This document shows positions 42,196-50,568 of a stretch of 64,000 nucleotides of DNA, piece by piece; position 1 is the stretch's first letter, and every line of letters starts with the position of its first letter. The stretch is from the NCBI RefSeq assembly GCF_015461845.1, contig NZ_JACOPW010000003.1:795115-859114 (forward strand). Direction: 5' to 3'. The notes below the pieces were generated by a model that saw only the letters and a list, made by a program, of their open reading frames with translations, did not search any database and had not been told where the DNA came from. The position numbers were made by a program, and so were the translations under genes. This DNA comes from Pseudomonas mucoides (GTDB lineage: Bacteria > Pseudomonadota > Gammaproteobacteria > Pseudomonadales > Pseudomonadaceae).

Positions 42196-43287
42196 TCAGC
42201 CAGCAAAAGCTCCAGATTCTGCCAACGCCTTCAACGCCGCCTTCCGCTCCCCAACCGGCAGCACCCCTAGCTTCTCGACCGCCGCATAGAACCTCACCCA
42301 ATCTCCACCCTCGTGCCGAAACAACGCCGTAAACCCCGGCACCCATTGGTCATACAACCCAAACGGCACCAGCCGGGCATTGTTCATCGGCGCATTAACC
42401 CAGGCGTCATAGCGTCTGTCCCCCGCCCATTGGCTGTCACGTAACTGCCGGTATTCGCTGCGCAGTCGCTCGAACTCAGCGGCCTTGCGTTGGCGCATCT
42501 GATCCACAGGCAAGGGCAGGGCGTAAAGCGTTTCAAGGCGCGTGCGAGTCTCCAGCACCAATCGGGTGAATTGATCCCGGCGCCGCACCTGGGCGCCGTT
42601 GTCCGGTGGCAGGCCTCGGGATGCGCGCCATTGGCGCGTGCCTTCCTGCTCGACAAAGCTGGCGAAAGACTCGTTGAACTCGGTGTCATCCTTCACATAA
42701 ACACGTTGATGCGCCAGCTCATGGAAAATCAGGGTCGCCAGCCGCTCGTCGCCCCAGCCCATCATTGAGCTGATGATCGGATCGTTGAACCAGCCAAGCG
42801 TCGAGTACGCCTCGACACCCCCAATCGAAACGTCCATACCTTGCAGGCGCTGCACGGCGGCCTCGCCTCGGGCGGCGCTCTGGCTGTAGTAGCCGCGATA
42901 GGCGACGCAGCCGGCGATCGGGAAGCAATGGTTTTGCGGCTTCAGGGAAAATTCCGGGGTGACGAAGACATTCCAGACCACGAACGGACGGCCTATATCG
43001 GCGTACAGGCGATAGCTTTGATTGTCCGGCAGGTGCAGATGCTCACTGGCGAATGTCCGGGCTTTTTGCGATTGGGCCAGGTGCGCACGAAGTTTCTGAT
43101 CGCGGGATGGATCGGCAATCACCTCGGCAACCGGCTCACGGGCCCGCAGCAATTGCAGCTGGCCACTGGCCAATTGGCCGTAATAGCTGACGCTGGCACA
43201 ACCGTTGAGCAACAAAAGCAACACACCCGGAAACAAAACGCGCAAAACGCGATCAAGTAACCCAAGGCTTGGAAACGGCCTGATCAA
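42196..43287 (-). CDS. Predicted lipoprotein aminopeptidase (DUF/PF10023 type)
   Basis: Putative zinc aminopeptidase of about 363 aa, anchored by a lipobox (LLLNGCAS). The metal motif is LIFHELAHQRVY (HExxH), followed by NESFASFVEQEG with the distal Glu. The long helical C-terminus is typical of this predicted aminopeptidase family. The true start is unclear. An ATG-equivalent upstream (43431) would place 48 extra residues ahead of the lipoprotein signal and overlap the facing lipoprotein gene, so I prefer TTG 43287. The enzymatic call rests on the HExxH motif only. Confidence 0.78.
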   Translation of the reverse strand: MIRPFPSLGLLDRVLRVLFPGVLLLLLNGCASVSYYGQLASGQLQLLRAREPVAEVIADPSRDQKLRAHLAQSQKARTFASEHLHLPDNQSYRLYADIGRPFVVWNVFVTPEFSLKPQNHCFPIAGCVAYRGYYSQSAARGEAAVQRLQGMDVSIGGVEAYSTLGWFNDPIISSMMGWGDERLATLIFHELAHQRVYVKDDTEFNESFASFVEQEGTRQWRASRGLPPDNGAQVRRRDQFTRLVLETRTRLETLYALPLPVDQMRQRKAAEFERLRSEYRQLRDSQWAGDRRYDAWVNAPMNNARLVPFGLYDQWVPGFTALFRHEGGDWVRFYAAVEKLGVLPVGERKAALKALAESGAFAG

Positions 43288-43347
43288 AATAAAATCATCC
43301 CTGGAAAGTCTGCCCGCAAGACTATCCCGCCTGACTGGAGCTGCGCT

Positions 43348-43770
43348 ATGCACAAGTTGATGCTGACGGGGGGCCTGTTGTTGCTGACGGGCTGTGCTGG
43401 ATTCGGATTCCCTCACCACGATCCGGCGCAAGCGTGGATTGACCTGGAATCAAAACAGCAAGACACGGCACTGCAAGCAGTGGAAGTCGATGACAAAGCC
43501 TCCGACGACAAGCGCTATTTCCAGGTGCAGCCCGGTAGTCATGAGCTGACGGTGCGCTACCAGTTCGCGGTTCAGCCGACCAACATCGGTCCTGACGCCG
43601 AGCCGTTGTGGCGTGACTGCCAGCTGAATGTGAAATTCAGCGACTTCAACGCTGGTGAACGCTATCAGCTGCAAGCGGGGAACATCGGTTTTCGGCCGTG
43701 GGCAAAACTCTATAACCAACAGCGAAAAGTGATTGGCCAAGGCACACCGGCAGGCTGCCAACACACCTGA
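43348..43770 (+). CDS. Small lipoprotein (PA0062-like)
   Basis: 140-aa lipoprotein with lipobox LLTGCAG (Cys 16). The mature part is a single beta-rich domain: AQAWIDL, then RYFQVQPGSHELTVRYQF and a C-terminal GERYQLQAGNIGF. It closely parallels the next gene in length, spacing and motifs, so the two are tandem paralogues. No function is known for the family. A GGAG RBS lies before the ATG at 43348. The stop is 42 bases before its paralogue. Confidence 0.8.
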   Translation: MHKLMLTGGLLLLTGCAGFGFPHHDPAQAWIDLESKQQDTALQAVEVDDKASDDKRYFQVQPGSHELTVRYQFAVQPTNIGPDAEPLWRDCQLNVKFSDFNAGERYQLQAGNIGFRPWAKLYNQQRKVIGQGTPAGCQHT

Positions 43771-43811
43771 TCAGCGTTATGCTGAATGTCCGAATCAGTG
43801 GGACATTCATC

Positions 43812-44234
43812 ATGCGCAGGTTGATGCTGTTGCTCGCCGCCAGTGTGGTTGCTGGCTGTCAGAGCCCATTGCCGGCGGTTAATCCGCAGATGGCCTGGGT
43901 CGACTTTTCTACGCCATTCCCGAACGACAAGTTGTTGATGGCCGAGCGACTGGATAAACAGCGGTTGAACGACGGGCGTTTTTTCCAGGTTACGCCCGGC
44001 AGCCACGTCTTGCTCGTTCGATTCGACTTTGAAATCCCCGGTGGTGGCGGGTTGGGGGTCATGGACGGTCCAACGGAACGGCTGTGCTACCTGACCATCA
44101 AGTACGATCATTTCGAAGCCGGTCAGCGTTATGTGCTGGTCGGCCAGTCGATCGTGTTTACGCCTGGTGCCCGGTTGTACAACGCCAAGCGCGAGATCGT
44201 CGCTGAAGACAGTGAGTCCTATTGCCTCATGTGA
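43812..44234 (+). CDS. Small lipoprotein, paralogue of the preceding gene
   Basis: 140 aa from the ATG at 43812, where the signal MRRLMLLLAASVVAGCQS carries the lipobox. The mature domain repeats the pattern of the upstream gene: MAWVDFS, RFFQVTPGSHVLLVRFDF, then GQRYVLVGQSIVF and ARLYNAKREIV. The shared core PGSH and the YNxxR tail indicate a tandem duplication. Probably cotranscribed with the upstream copy. Function unknown. Confidence 0.8.
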   Translation: MRRLMLLLAASVVAGCQSPLPAVNPQMAWVDFSTPFPNDKLLMAERLDKQRLNDGRFFQVTPGSHVLLVRFDFEIPGGGGLGVMDGPTERLCYLTIKYDHFEAGQRYVLVGQSIVFTPGARLYNAKREIVAEDSESYCLM

Positions 44235-44240
44235 GGCGAA

Positions 44241-44480
44241 TCAGCGGTCATTTTTTTGATAGATGATGGCTTTGGTACCGTTGTCACACGTGCCGACAAT
44301 CATCGCAATGTCGTGCTTCTCGGCTTCTTCCTTCGAGACAATTTCCAGCGTGTAGGAGGGCACGGCGTTTGCCTGAATCTTGATTTCGATCTCGTTCTTG
44401 AGTTCTTCACACGATTTCGGCGCTGCAAAGGCCGATGTAGCCAGTGCGCAACAGATAACCGTCAAGGCAAAACGTTTCAT
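44241..44480 (-). CDS. DUF1161 family exported protein
   Basis: 79-aa periplasmic protein: a signal peptide (about residues 1-19, ending AFAAPK) and a small domain KSCEELKNEIEIKIQ ... VGTCDNGTKAIIYQ. It has two cysteines, likely a disulfide, and matches DUF1161. A second member lies at 46372-46593. Start ATG 44480 has GGAGC at RBS spacing; an upstream in-frame ATG does not. Function unknown. Confidence 0.85.
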   Translation of the reverse strand: MKRFALTVICCALATSAFAAPKSCEELKNEIEIKIQANAVPSYTLEIVSKEEAEKHDIAMIVGTCDNGTKAIIYQKNDR

Positions 44481-44576
44481 GGTTGAAGCTCCTTTGAAGC
44501 AGTGCGCAGGGTAATGCGCTTTCACTGCTGTCATTTATTCGACCACATTTTCGCGGGTCAGGTTTTGTCCGAGCGC

Positions 44577-44614
44577 AAAAAAAGACCGCAACCTGCTTGA
44601 GGCTGCGATCTTTT
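44577..44614 (-). terminator. Terminator of the OsmC gene
   Basis: Minus-strand stem GATCGCAGCC / GGTTGCGGTC, with G-U pairs only in that direction, followed by seven T. Confidence 0.82.
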
Positions 44615-44629
44615 ATCCGAGACTGCGGC

Positions 44630-45061
44630 TCAGCTGAGCAGCGTCGCATCCAGACTGATTTTCGCATTCAACACTTTGGAAACCGGGCAGCCTTCTTTGG
44701 CTTTATTGCTCAGTTCCTCAAATTGCGCCTGAGTCGCCCCAGGGATTTTCGCCTTGAGGATCAACTTCACGGCGGTGATCGCAAAACCGCCGTCCACCTG
44801 ATCCAGGGTGACTTCGGCGTTGGTGTCGATGCTGTCAGCCTTGAGACCGGCATCGCCCAGAATCATTGAAAACGCCATCGAGAAACAGCCCGCGTGTGCG
44901 GCACCGATCAACTCTTCCGGATTGGTGCCCTTGCCGCCTTCGAAGCGCGCCTTGAAGCCGTAAGGCGCTTCTCTGAGCACGCCGGTTTCAGTGGAGATCG
45001 AGCCGATGCCGGTTTTCAGGTCACCTTCCCAATGAGCCGATGCTTTCTTCGTAATAGCCAT
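44630..45061 (-). CDS. osmC: OsmC/Ohr family peroxiredoxin (OsmC type)
   Basis: Thiol peroxidase reducing organic hydroperoxides (143 aa). The two redox cysteines are in AAHAGCFSMAFSM (about residue 58) and KEGCPVSKVL (about residue 125), with the catalytic Arg expected in the N-terminal GFKARFEGG segment. The start KKASAHWEGDLKTGIG is typical of OsmC rather than Ohr. It has an AGGAGG RBS and its own terminator, so it is monocistronic. Usually induced in stationary phase or osmotic stress. Confidence 0.93.
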   Translation of the reverse strand: MAITKKASAHWEGDLKTGIGSISTETGVLREAPYGFKARFEGGKGTNPEELIGAAHAGCFSMAFSMILGDAGLKADSIDTNAEVTLDQVDGGFAITAVKLILKAKIPGATQAQFEELSNKAKEGCPVSKVLNAKISLDATLLS

Positions 45062-45168
45062 ATCTGCCTCCTCAAGTTCCCGGCACGAGCGTCGCGCCTT
45101 CGTGGTTTTCGGTTGCTAAGGGTTCTGAGGATAGTCGGCGGTGCAAAGTTCACCCGATCGGGTTAATT

Positions 45169-45192
45169 CCTACCGTTTACGTAGGTTTTTTT
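45169..45192 (+). terminator. Possible orphan terminator
   Basis: CCTAC / GTAGG stem with a seven-base loop, then seven T, on the plus strand. No plus-strand gene ends upstream, so it would terminate a short leader or small RNA. The stem is short. Confidence 0.3.
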
Positions 45193-45253
45193 GCCTTGGC
45201 TATTGAAACTCGGGTATATGCCCTTATTGATGAAACACGCTTATGGATTCGGC

Positions 45254-45284
45254 AGGTTTTCGTTTACGAGAAAAAACCTGCGAC
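45254..45284. other. Inverted repeat before the luciferase-like gene
   Basis: GCAGGTTTT and AAAACCTGC arms separated by about 12 bases, ending some 20 bases upstream of the luciferase-like gene start. Candidate operator or leader hairpin. Confidence 0.35.
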
Positions 45285-45305
45285 CTCAATTGGAGTAGCA
45301 GGTTT

Positions 45306-46307
45306 ATGAAACGACTGTCCGACATCAAGTTCTCGACCCTTGATCTGGTGCCCGTGCGTGAAAACGGCAGCGCGGCCCAGTCGCTGCGCAACTCCCTGGA
45401 CCTGGCGCAACACGTCGAAAAATTCGGCTACAACCGCTTCTGGGTCGCCGAACACCACAACATGGACGGCATCGCCAGCTCGGCGACGTCGGTGTTGCTG
45501 GGTTATCTGGCGGGTGGCACGTCGACCATTCGGGTCGGTTCGGGTGGCGTAATGCTGCCTAACCACGCGCCGTTGGTGATCGCCGAGCAGTTCGGCACTC
45601 TGGAAAGTCTGTATCCGGGGCGTATTGACCTGGGCCTGGGCCGCGCGCCCGGTTCCGATCAAATGACTGCCCGCGCGCTGCGCCGCGAACGTTCCGGCAG
45701 CGCCGACGATTTCCCGGAAGACGTGGCCGAACTGATGCGTTACCTCGGCCCGCGCACCCCGGACCAGCGGATCATCGCCATGCCCGGCACCGGCACCAAT
45801 GTCCCGGTCTGGCTGCTGGGCTCCAGTCTGTTCAGTGCACAACTGGCCGGCGAGCGCGGGTTGCCCTACGCCTTCGCCTCCCATTTCGCACCGCGTTTCA
45901 TGCATGAGGCGATTCGCGTCTACCGCAATCACTTCAAGCCTTCAGCGGTATTGGATAAACCCTACGTGATGCTCGGCGTGCCACTGGTGGCGGCGGATAC
46001 CGATGAGCAGGCCGATTACCTGGCGACGTCGGTTTATCAGCGGATTCTCGCGTTGATGCGTGGACAGAGTCTGGTGCAACGTCCGCCGGTGAAAACCATG
46101 GACGGGTTGTGGTTGCCGCATGAGCGCGAAGCGGTCAGTGATTTCCTCGGATTGGCCATGGTGGGCAGCCCGCAGAAAATCCGCGCCAAGCTGGATGTGC
46201 TGGTTGAGCAGACCCAAGCCGACGAGCTGATTTTTACCTGCGATCTGTATGAGCACGCCGACCGTGTCCACTCCTATGAACTGCTGGCACAGGTCATGAA
46301 GGGCTGA
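45306..46307 (+). CDS. LLM-class flavin-dependent oxidoreductase (luciferase-like)
   Basis: 333-aa TIM-barrel flavin monooxygenase-like protein of the bacterial luciferase family. Family stretches: FSTLDLVPVRENG, FWVAEHHNMDGIASS, VGSGGVMLPNHAPLVIAEQ and RIDLGLGRAPGSD. The YhbW-type subgroup is the closest recognisable match; no specific substrate is known. I chose the ATG at 45306, with GGAG in TTGGAGTAGC upstream. A longer in-frame reading begins inside an inverted repeat. It is followed by a bidirectional terminator. Confidence 0.9.
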   Translation: MKRLSDIKFSTLDLVPVRENGSAAQSLRNSLDLAQHVEKFGYNRFWVAEHHNMDGIASSATSVLLGYLAGGTSTIRVGSGGVMLPNHAPLVIAEQFGTLESLYPGRIDLGLGRAPGSDQMTARALRRERSGSADDFPEDVAELMRYLGPRTPDQRIIAMPGTGTNVPVWLLGSSLFSAQLAGERGLPYAFASHFAPRFMHEAIRVYRNHFKPSAVLDKPYVMLGVPLVAADTDEQADYLATSVYQRILALMRGQSLVQRPPVKTMDGLWLPHEREAVSDFLGLAMVGSPQKIRAKLDVLVEQTQADELIFTCDLYEHADRVHSYELLAQVMKG

Positions 46308-46322
46308 GATTAAAGCGCCCAT

Positions 46323-46353
46323 AAAAAAGCCGACGCAGTGCGTCGGCTTTTTC
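46323..46353. terminator. Bidirectional terminator
   Basis: AAAAAAGCCGACG / CGTCGGCTTTTT with a five-base loop, between the luciferase-like gene and the convergent DUF1161 gene; it has T-runs in both directions. Confidence 0.88.
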
Positions 46354-46371
46354 ATTTAAAGCGCAATCAGG

Positions 46372-46593
46372 TTACTTCTTGTAGACGATGACCTTGGTGC
46401 CCGCTTCGCATTTGCCGACAATTTTCCCGCCGGCAGCGGCACCTTTATCGACGATTTCCAGCGAGTAACCGGCAACGCCCTTGGCATCCAGCTTCGCAGC
46501 GATTTCGGCTTTCAGCTCTTCGCACGATTTGCCGCCCGCAAACGCAGTACCCGCAAGGCTCAACAAACCAACTGCCAACATAAATTTCTTCAT
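46372..46593 (-). CDS. DUF1161 family exported protein (second copy)
   Basis: 73-aa exported protein: a signal ending TAFAGGK, then KSCEELKAEIAAKLDAKG and GKCEAGTKVIVYKK. It is clearly paralogous to the protein at 44241 (same Cys spacing and core SCEELK...YSLEIV). The ATG at 46593 has AGGGA nine bases before it. Function unknown; two likely disulfide cysteines. Confidence 0.85.
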   Translation of the reverse strand: MKKFMLAVGLLSLAGTAFAGGKSCEELKAEIAAKLDAKGVAGYSLEIVDKGAAAGGKIVGKCEAGTKVIVYKK

Positions 46594-46715
46594 CGGTCGC
46601 ATTCCCTGGTCGGATCAATAGGGGCATCCAGCGATTCGCCGGATACACACATGTAGCGCTTTGCCATTCCCTATGGCACTCGGCCAGCGCGCAAGTTCAG
46701 AAGACTAGCTCAAAC

Positions 46716-46931
46716 TCAGCTGCTGGCAATCCGGAACCCGACTTTGAGCGTCACCTGAAAGTGCGCCGCCTTGCCGTCTTTGATGTGCCCGCGGGTTTCG
46801 GTCACTTCAAACCATTCCATGTACTTGAGGCTTTTGCTGGCTTCGGCCAGTGCGTTATTGATGGCGTCTTCAATGCTGCTGGTGGACGAGCCGACCAGTT
46901 CGACTTTTTTGTAGGTGTGATGGTCAGTCAT
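46716..46931 (-). CDS. Dodecin (flavin-storage protein)
   Basis: 71-aa protein matching the dodecin family, which forms hollow dodecamers binding flavins or CoA. The chain covers the whole fold: YKKVELVGSS (strand), IEDAINNALAEASKSLKYMEWFEV (helix and flavin-stacking Trp), and VTLKVGFRI (final strand). GAGGAG lies at good RBS distance from the ATG at 46931. It stands alone. Confidence 0.92.
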   Translation of the reverse strand: MTDHHTYKKVELVGSSTSSIEDAINNALAEASKSLKYMEWFEVTETRGHIKDGKAAHFQVTLKVGFRIASS

Positions 46932-47086
46932 GGCGTTCTCCTCAGGGTGTGAATTACAGCCTAGCAGTGATTTTTCGTCTTACTGGCGTCGGCCAATCTG
47001 AAAGGGACGTGCAGATTTACTGCACTTTCTCCAACCCCTGAAGTCCCAACCAACACACGCCACTCAATCAATGCAGGAGAGCCACC

Positions 47087-47413
47087 ATGGCCAACACTTC
47101 ATTACGTAAAGCCTCATTGCAAAGCATGGAAGCCGAAATCGAGAGTCTGCTGAAATCGTTGGAAAGCCTGAAGGACGATGCGTCGGACGAGTCGCGTAGA
47201 ACCCTCAAAACCCTGAAAGCCAACGCCGAAAGCGCGCTGAAACATTCCCGTCATCTGCTCAGCGATGCGTACGAAGACGTCAAAGTCAAAACCCGTGAAA
47301 CCGGGATCGCCACTCGGGACTACGCCCAGGAACACCCTTGGACGACGGCCGGTGTTGCCGTGGGTGCGTTGGGTCTTCTAGCGGCCTACCTGCTGTGCAA
47401 ACGCGGGGATTAA
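47087..47413 (+). CDS. DUF883 family membrane-anchored protein (ElaB/YqjD type)
   Basis: 108-aa protein with a long charged coiled-coil N-terminal part (about residues 10-70) and one C-terminal helix, WTTAGVAVGALGLLAAYLL, preceded by the family signature YAQEHPW. E. coli members (ElaB, YqjD) bind stationary-phase ribosomes through the N-terminus and tether them to the membrane; that role is inherited from the family. AGGAG RBS before the ATG. Its stop overlaps the end of the convergent trpI by four bases. Confidence 0.9.
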   Translation: MANTSLRKASLQSMEAEIESLLKSLESLKDDASDESRRTLKTLKANAESALKHSRHLLSDAYEDVKVKTRETGIATRDYAQEHPWTTAGVAVGALGLLAAYLLCKRGD

Positions 47414-48303
47414 TCCGCTCGGTGCAGTTCGTTCTTGAGCCACTGCGCCAGTTGCCGAGCCCGCCCGTCCGCGGCGCGCTTGGGTAGCCACAATGCCAGT
47501 TGCGCCGGGGTTTCACTGAAGCCCCATGGCGCAACCAGGCGACCGGCCTTCACGTCCTCGGCCACCAGTGGCTCCGGCGCAATCGCCACTCCAAGTCCGG
47601 CCACAGCGGCTTCCAGCAAGTAATACAAATGCTCAAATCCCTGACCGTACTTCAACGCCTTGGCGTCGAGGCCGCTTTGCTGCGCCCAACTCGGCCACGC
47701 TTGGGGTCGTGAGGTGGTGTGAAGCAACGGTTCGTTCAGCAGCGCTGTGGCCGGCGCGCCTTGCAACCTTTCGTAGCCGGCGAATCGCGGGCTCATGACC
47801 GGGCCGATCCGCTCACTGGTCAATTCATAGACCTGCATGTCCGCGGGCCATGGCGGCTCCGCAAACACCAGCAATGCATCAAGCCCCGGCCGACGTGGAT
47901 CGAGATCGCCTTCGCCGGCGGACAGGTGCAGGCGCAGATCTGGCAGGTCTGCATTCAGCCGTCCCAGGCGTGGAATAAACCAGCGTGCGAGCAAACTTCC
48001 CGAGCAGCCGAGCACGAAGGGCGCATCGGCGGTGCTTCGCGTCAGCTCCGCACACACCGTGCGTAACCGCTCGAACGCTTCGCCGCTGGCGTCGCGCAAT
48101 CGAATGCCGGCATCTGTGAGTTTAAGGCCGCGACCGTCCTTGACGAACAGGCTGACCCCGAGGTGTTCTTCGAGCACCTTGAGCTGGCGGCTGACCGCGC
48201 CATGGGTGACGTGCAGCTGTTCGGCGGCCTGACTGACGCTGTTCAGACGAGCAGTGGCTTCAAAGGCGCGAAGGGCGTTCAGCGGGGGAAGGTCGTGGCT
48301 CAT
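47410..48303 (-). CDS. trpI: LysR-type activator TrpI
   Basis: Transcriptional activator (297 aa) of trpBA, responding to indoleglycerol phosphate in pseudomonads. The winged helix-turn-helix reads LNALRAFEATARLNSVSQAAEQLHVTHGAVSRQLKVLEEHLG. The C-terminal co-inducer domain follows (for example FVLGCSGSLLARWFIPRLGRL). It is divergent from trpB with 111 bases between starts, the classical Pseudomonas arrangement, so the assignment rests on both family and position. Confidence 0.95.
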   Translation of the reverse strand: MSHDLPPLNALRAFEATARLNSVSQAAEQLHVTHGAVSRQLKVLEEHLGVSLFVKDGRGLKLTDAGIRLRDASGEAFERLRTVCAELTRSTADAPFVLGCSGSLLARWFIPRLGRLNADLPDLRLHLSAGEGDLDPRRPGLDALLVFAEPPWPADMQVYELTSERIGPVMSPRFAGYERLQGAPATALLNEPLLHTTSRPQAWPSWAQQSGLDAKALKYGQGFEHLYYLLEAAVAGLGVAIAPEPLVAEDVKAGRLVAPWGFSETPAQLALWLPKRAADGRARQLAQWLKNELHRAD

Positions 48304-48414
48304 GTGATCTGTGAGTTTTCCTGACAGGTTGCGGCGATCTTATCGGTTTTCAGGTCGGGGCGTCAGGGGTAGAGTTAAGTCCATTGTCATCTCACGCATT
48401 CACTGGAGCGACCC
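48304..48414. promoter_or_regulatory. trpI-trpBA divergent control region
   Basis: This 111-base region must contain the overlapping trpI and trpB promoters and the TrpI sites known in this genus. GGAG (48400-48405) is the trpB RBS. I do not fix the operator position from sequence alone. Confidence 0.6.
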
Positions 48415-49635
48415 ATGACCCAGACTAATCTGCGCACCGGCCCCGACGCCAACGGCCTGTTTGGCGCGTTCGGTGGCCGCTACGTCGCCGAAACCCTGAT
48501 GCCGTTGGTCCTTGACCTGGCCCGCGAATACGAAGCGGCCAAGGAAGATCCGGCATTCAAAGAAGAATTGGCCTACTTCCAGCGTGATTATGTCGGACGT
48601 CCAAGCCCTCTTTACTATGCCGAACGCCTGACCGAGTTCTGCGGCGGCGCGAAGATTTACCTCAAGCGCGAAGAGCTGAACCACACTGGCGCGCACAAGA
48701 TCAACAACTGCATCGGCCAGATCCTGCTGGCGCGGCGCATGGGCAAGAAACGCATCATCGCTGAAACTGGTGCAGGCATGCACGGCGTGGCCACTGCCAC
48801 CGTGGCCGCGCGTTTTGGCCTCGATTGCGTGATCTACATGGGCACCACCGACATCGAACGTCAGCAAGCCAACGTGTTCCGCATGAAGCTGTTGGGCGCC
48901 GAAGTGATCCCGGTAGTATCCGGCACCGGTACGTTGAAAGACGCGATGAACGAAGCCCTGCGTGACTGGGTGACCAACGTCGACAACACCTTCTACCTGA
49001 TCGGCACCGTGGCCGGTCCGCACCCTTATCCGGCGATGGTTCGCGACTTCCAGGCCGTGATCGGCAAGGAAACCCGTGAACAGCTGCAAGCCCAGGAAGG
49101 CCGTCTGCCGGACAGCCTGGTGGCGTGCATCGGCGGCGGTTCCAACGCCATGGGCCTGTTTCACCCGTTCCTTGACGACAAGAGCGTCGAGATCATTGGT
49201 GTTGAAGCCGCCGGTTACGGCATCGAAACCGGCAAGCATGCGGCCAGCCTGAATGGCGGCGTACCGGGCGTGCTGCACGGCAACCGTACTTTCCTGTTGC
49301 AGGACGACGATGGCCAGATCATCGACGCCCACTCGATTTCCGCCGGCCTCGACTACCCGGGTATCGGCCCGGAACATGCGTGGTTGCATGACATCGGCCG
49401 CGTTCAGTACACCTCGGTGACCGACGACGAAGCCCTCGATGCGTTCCACAAATGCTGCCGCCTGGAAGGGATCATTCCTGCACTGGAAAGCGCCCACGCC
49501 TTGGCCGAAGTGTTCAAACGCGCACCGACCCTGCCGAAAGATCACCTGATGGTGGTCAACCTGTCCGGCCGTGGCGACAAAGACATGCAAACCGTGATGC
49601 ACCATATGGAACAATCGACGCAGGAGAAACACTGA
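48415..49635 (+). CDS. trpB: Tryptophan synthase beta chain
   Basis: PLP enzyme (406 aa) condensing indole and serine to tryptophan. Landmarks: FGGRYVAETLMP, KREELNHTGAHKINN (Schiff-base Lys near residue 90), ETGAGMHGVATAT, the phosphate loop GGGSNAMG and the C-terminal LSGRGDKD. The stop overlaps the trpA start (TGATG, 49633-49637), coupling the two subunits. Confidence 0.98.
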   Translation: MTQTNLRTGPDANGLFGAFGGRYVAETLMPLVLDLAREYEAAKEDPAFKEELAYFQRDYVGRPSPLYYAERLTEFCGGAKIYLKREELNHTGAHKINNCIGQILLARRMGKKRIIAETGAGMHGVATATVAARFGLDCVIYMGTTDIERQQANVFRMKLLGAEVIPVVSGTGTLKDAMNEALRDWVTNVDNTFYLIGTVAGPHPYPAMVRDFQAVIGKETREQLQAQEGRLPDSLVACIGGGSNAMGLFHPFLDDKSVEIIGVEAAGYGIETGKHAASLNGGVPGVLHGNRTFLLQDDDGQIIDAHSISAGLDYPGIGPEHAWLHDIGRVQYTSVTDDEALDAFHKCCRLEGIIPALESAHALAEVFKRAPTLPKDHLMVVNLSGRGDKDMQTVMHHMEQSTQEKH

Positions 49636-50447
49636 TGAGCCGCCTGCAAACGCGCTTTGCCGAACTCAAGGAACAGAACCGCGCCGCCCTCGTGACCTTC
49701 GTCACCGCCGGCGACCCGAGCTATGACACTTCCCTGGCGATCCTTAAAGGCTTACCCGCGGCGGGCGCCGATGTGATCGAGTTGGGCATGCCCTTCACCG
49801 ATCCGATGGCCGATGGCCCGGCGATTCAGCTGGCCAACATCCGCGCCTTGGGCGCCAAGCAGAACCTGGCGAAAACCCTGCAAATGGTTCGCGAGTTCCG
49901 TGAAGGCAACACCGAGACGCCGCTGGTGTTGATGGGTTACTTCAACCCGATCCACATGTATGGCGTGCCGCGTTTCATTGCCGACGCCAAAGAGGCCGGC
50001 GTTGATGGTCTGATCGTGGTCGACTTGCCGCCGGAACATAACGGCGAGTTGTGCGACCCGGCTCAGGCTGCGGGCCTGGACTTCATTCGTCTGACCACGC
50101 CGACCACCGATGACGTGCGCCTGCCGACCGTTCTGAACGGCAGCTCCGGCTTTGTTTACTACGTGTCGGTGGCGGGTGTGACCGGCGCGGGCGCGGCGAC
50201 GCTGGAACACGTTGAAGAGGCGGTTGCCCGTCTGCGTCGCCACACTGATTTGCCGATCAGCATCGGTTTCGGCATTCGGACTCCAGAGCAAGCCGCGTCC
50301 ATTGCGCGTCTGGCGGACGGTGTTGTGGTGGGCTCGGCATTAATCGATCACATCGCCAATGCTTCAACGCCTGATCAGGCGATTGATGGCGTGTTGAGCC
50401 TTTGCGCGGCGCTGGCAGAAGGCGTGCGTAAGGCTCGCGTCAGCTGA
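49635..50447 (+). CDS. trpA: Tryptophan synthase alpha chain
   Basis: TIM-barrel subunit (270 aa) that cleaves indoleglycerol phosphate to indole. Catalytic Glu is in VIELGMPFTDPMADGP and Asp in GLIVVDLPPE. The phosphate site is GFGIRTPEQ. The ATG at 49635 overlaps the trpB stop. A strong terminator follows at 50510, so trpBA is a two-gene operon under TrpI control. Confidence 0.98.
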   Translation: MSRLQTRFAELKEQNRAALVTFVTAGDPSYDTSLAILKGLPAAGADVIELGMPFTDPMADGPAIQLANIRALGAKQNLAKTLQMVREFREGNTETPLVLMGYFNPIHMYGVPRFIADAKEAGVDGLIVVDLPPEHNGELCDPAQAAGLDFIRLTTPTTDDVRLPTVLNGSSGFVYYVSVAGVTGAGAATLEHVEEAVARLRRHTDLPISIGFGIRTPEQAASIARLADGVVVGSALIDHIANASTPDQAIDGVLSLCAALAEGVRKARVS

Positions 50448-50509
50448 AGGTAAAGTTCCTGATACAGAGGAATTAGCGCCACGCGGCACAGACTAAACAG
50501 CAAGACCGA

Positions 50510-50541
50510 GGGCTTCAGGACTACGTTCTGAAGCCCTTTTT
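50510..50541 (+). terminator. Terminator of trpBA
   Basis: GGGCTTCAG / CTGAAGCCC stem with a nine-base loop, then five T. Confidence 0.88.
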
Positions 50542-50568
50542 GCTGTAGGTGCCGTGAGGAAAGACCCG

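Noticed and set aside
42196..43431. Longer start of the aminopeptidase-like gene
   Set aside because: It would put 48 polar residues before the lipoprotein signal and overlap the divergent lipoprotein gene, which has a clear RBS.
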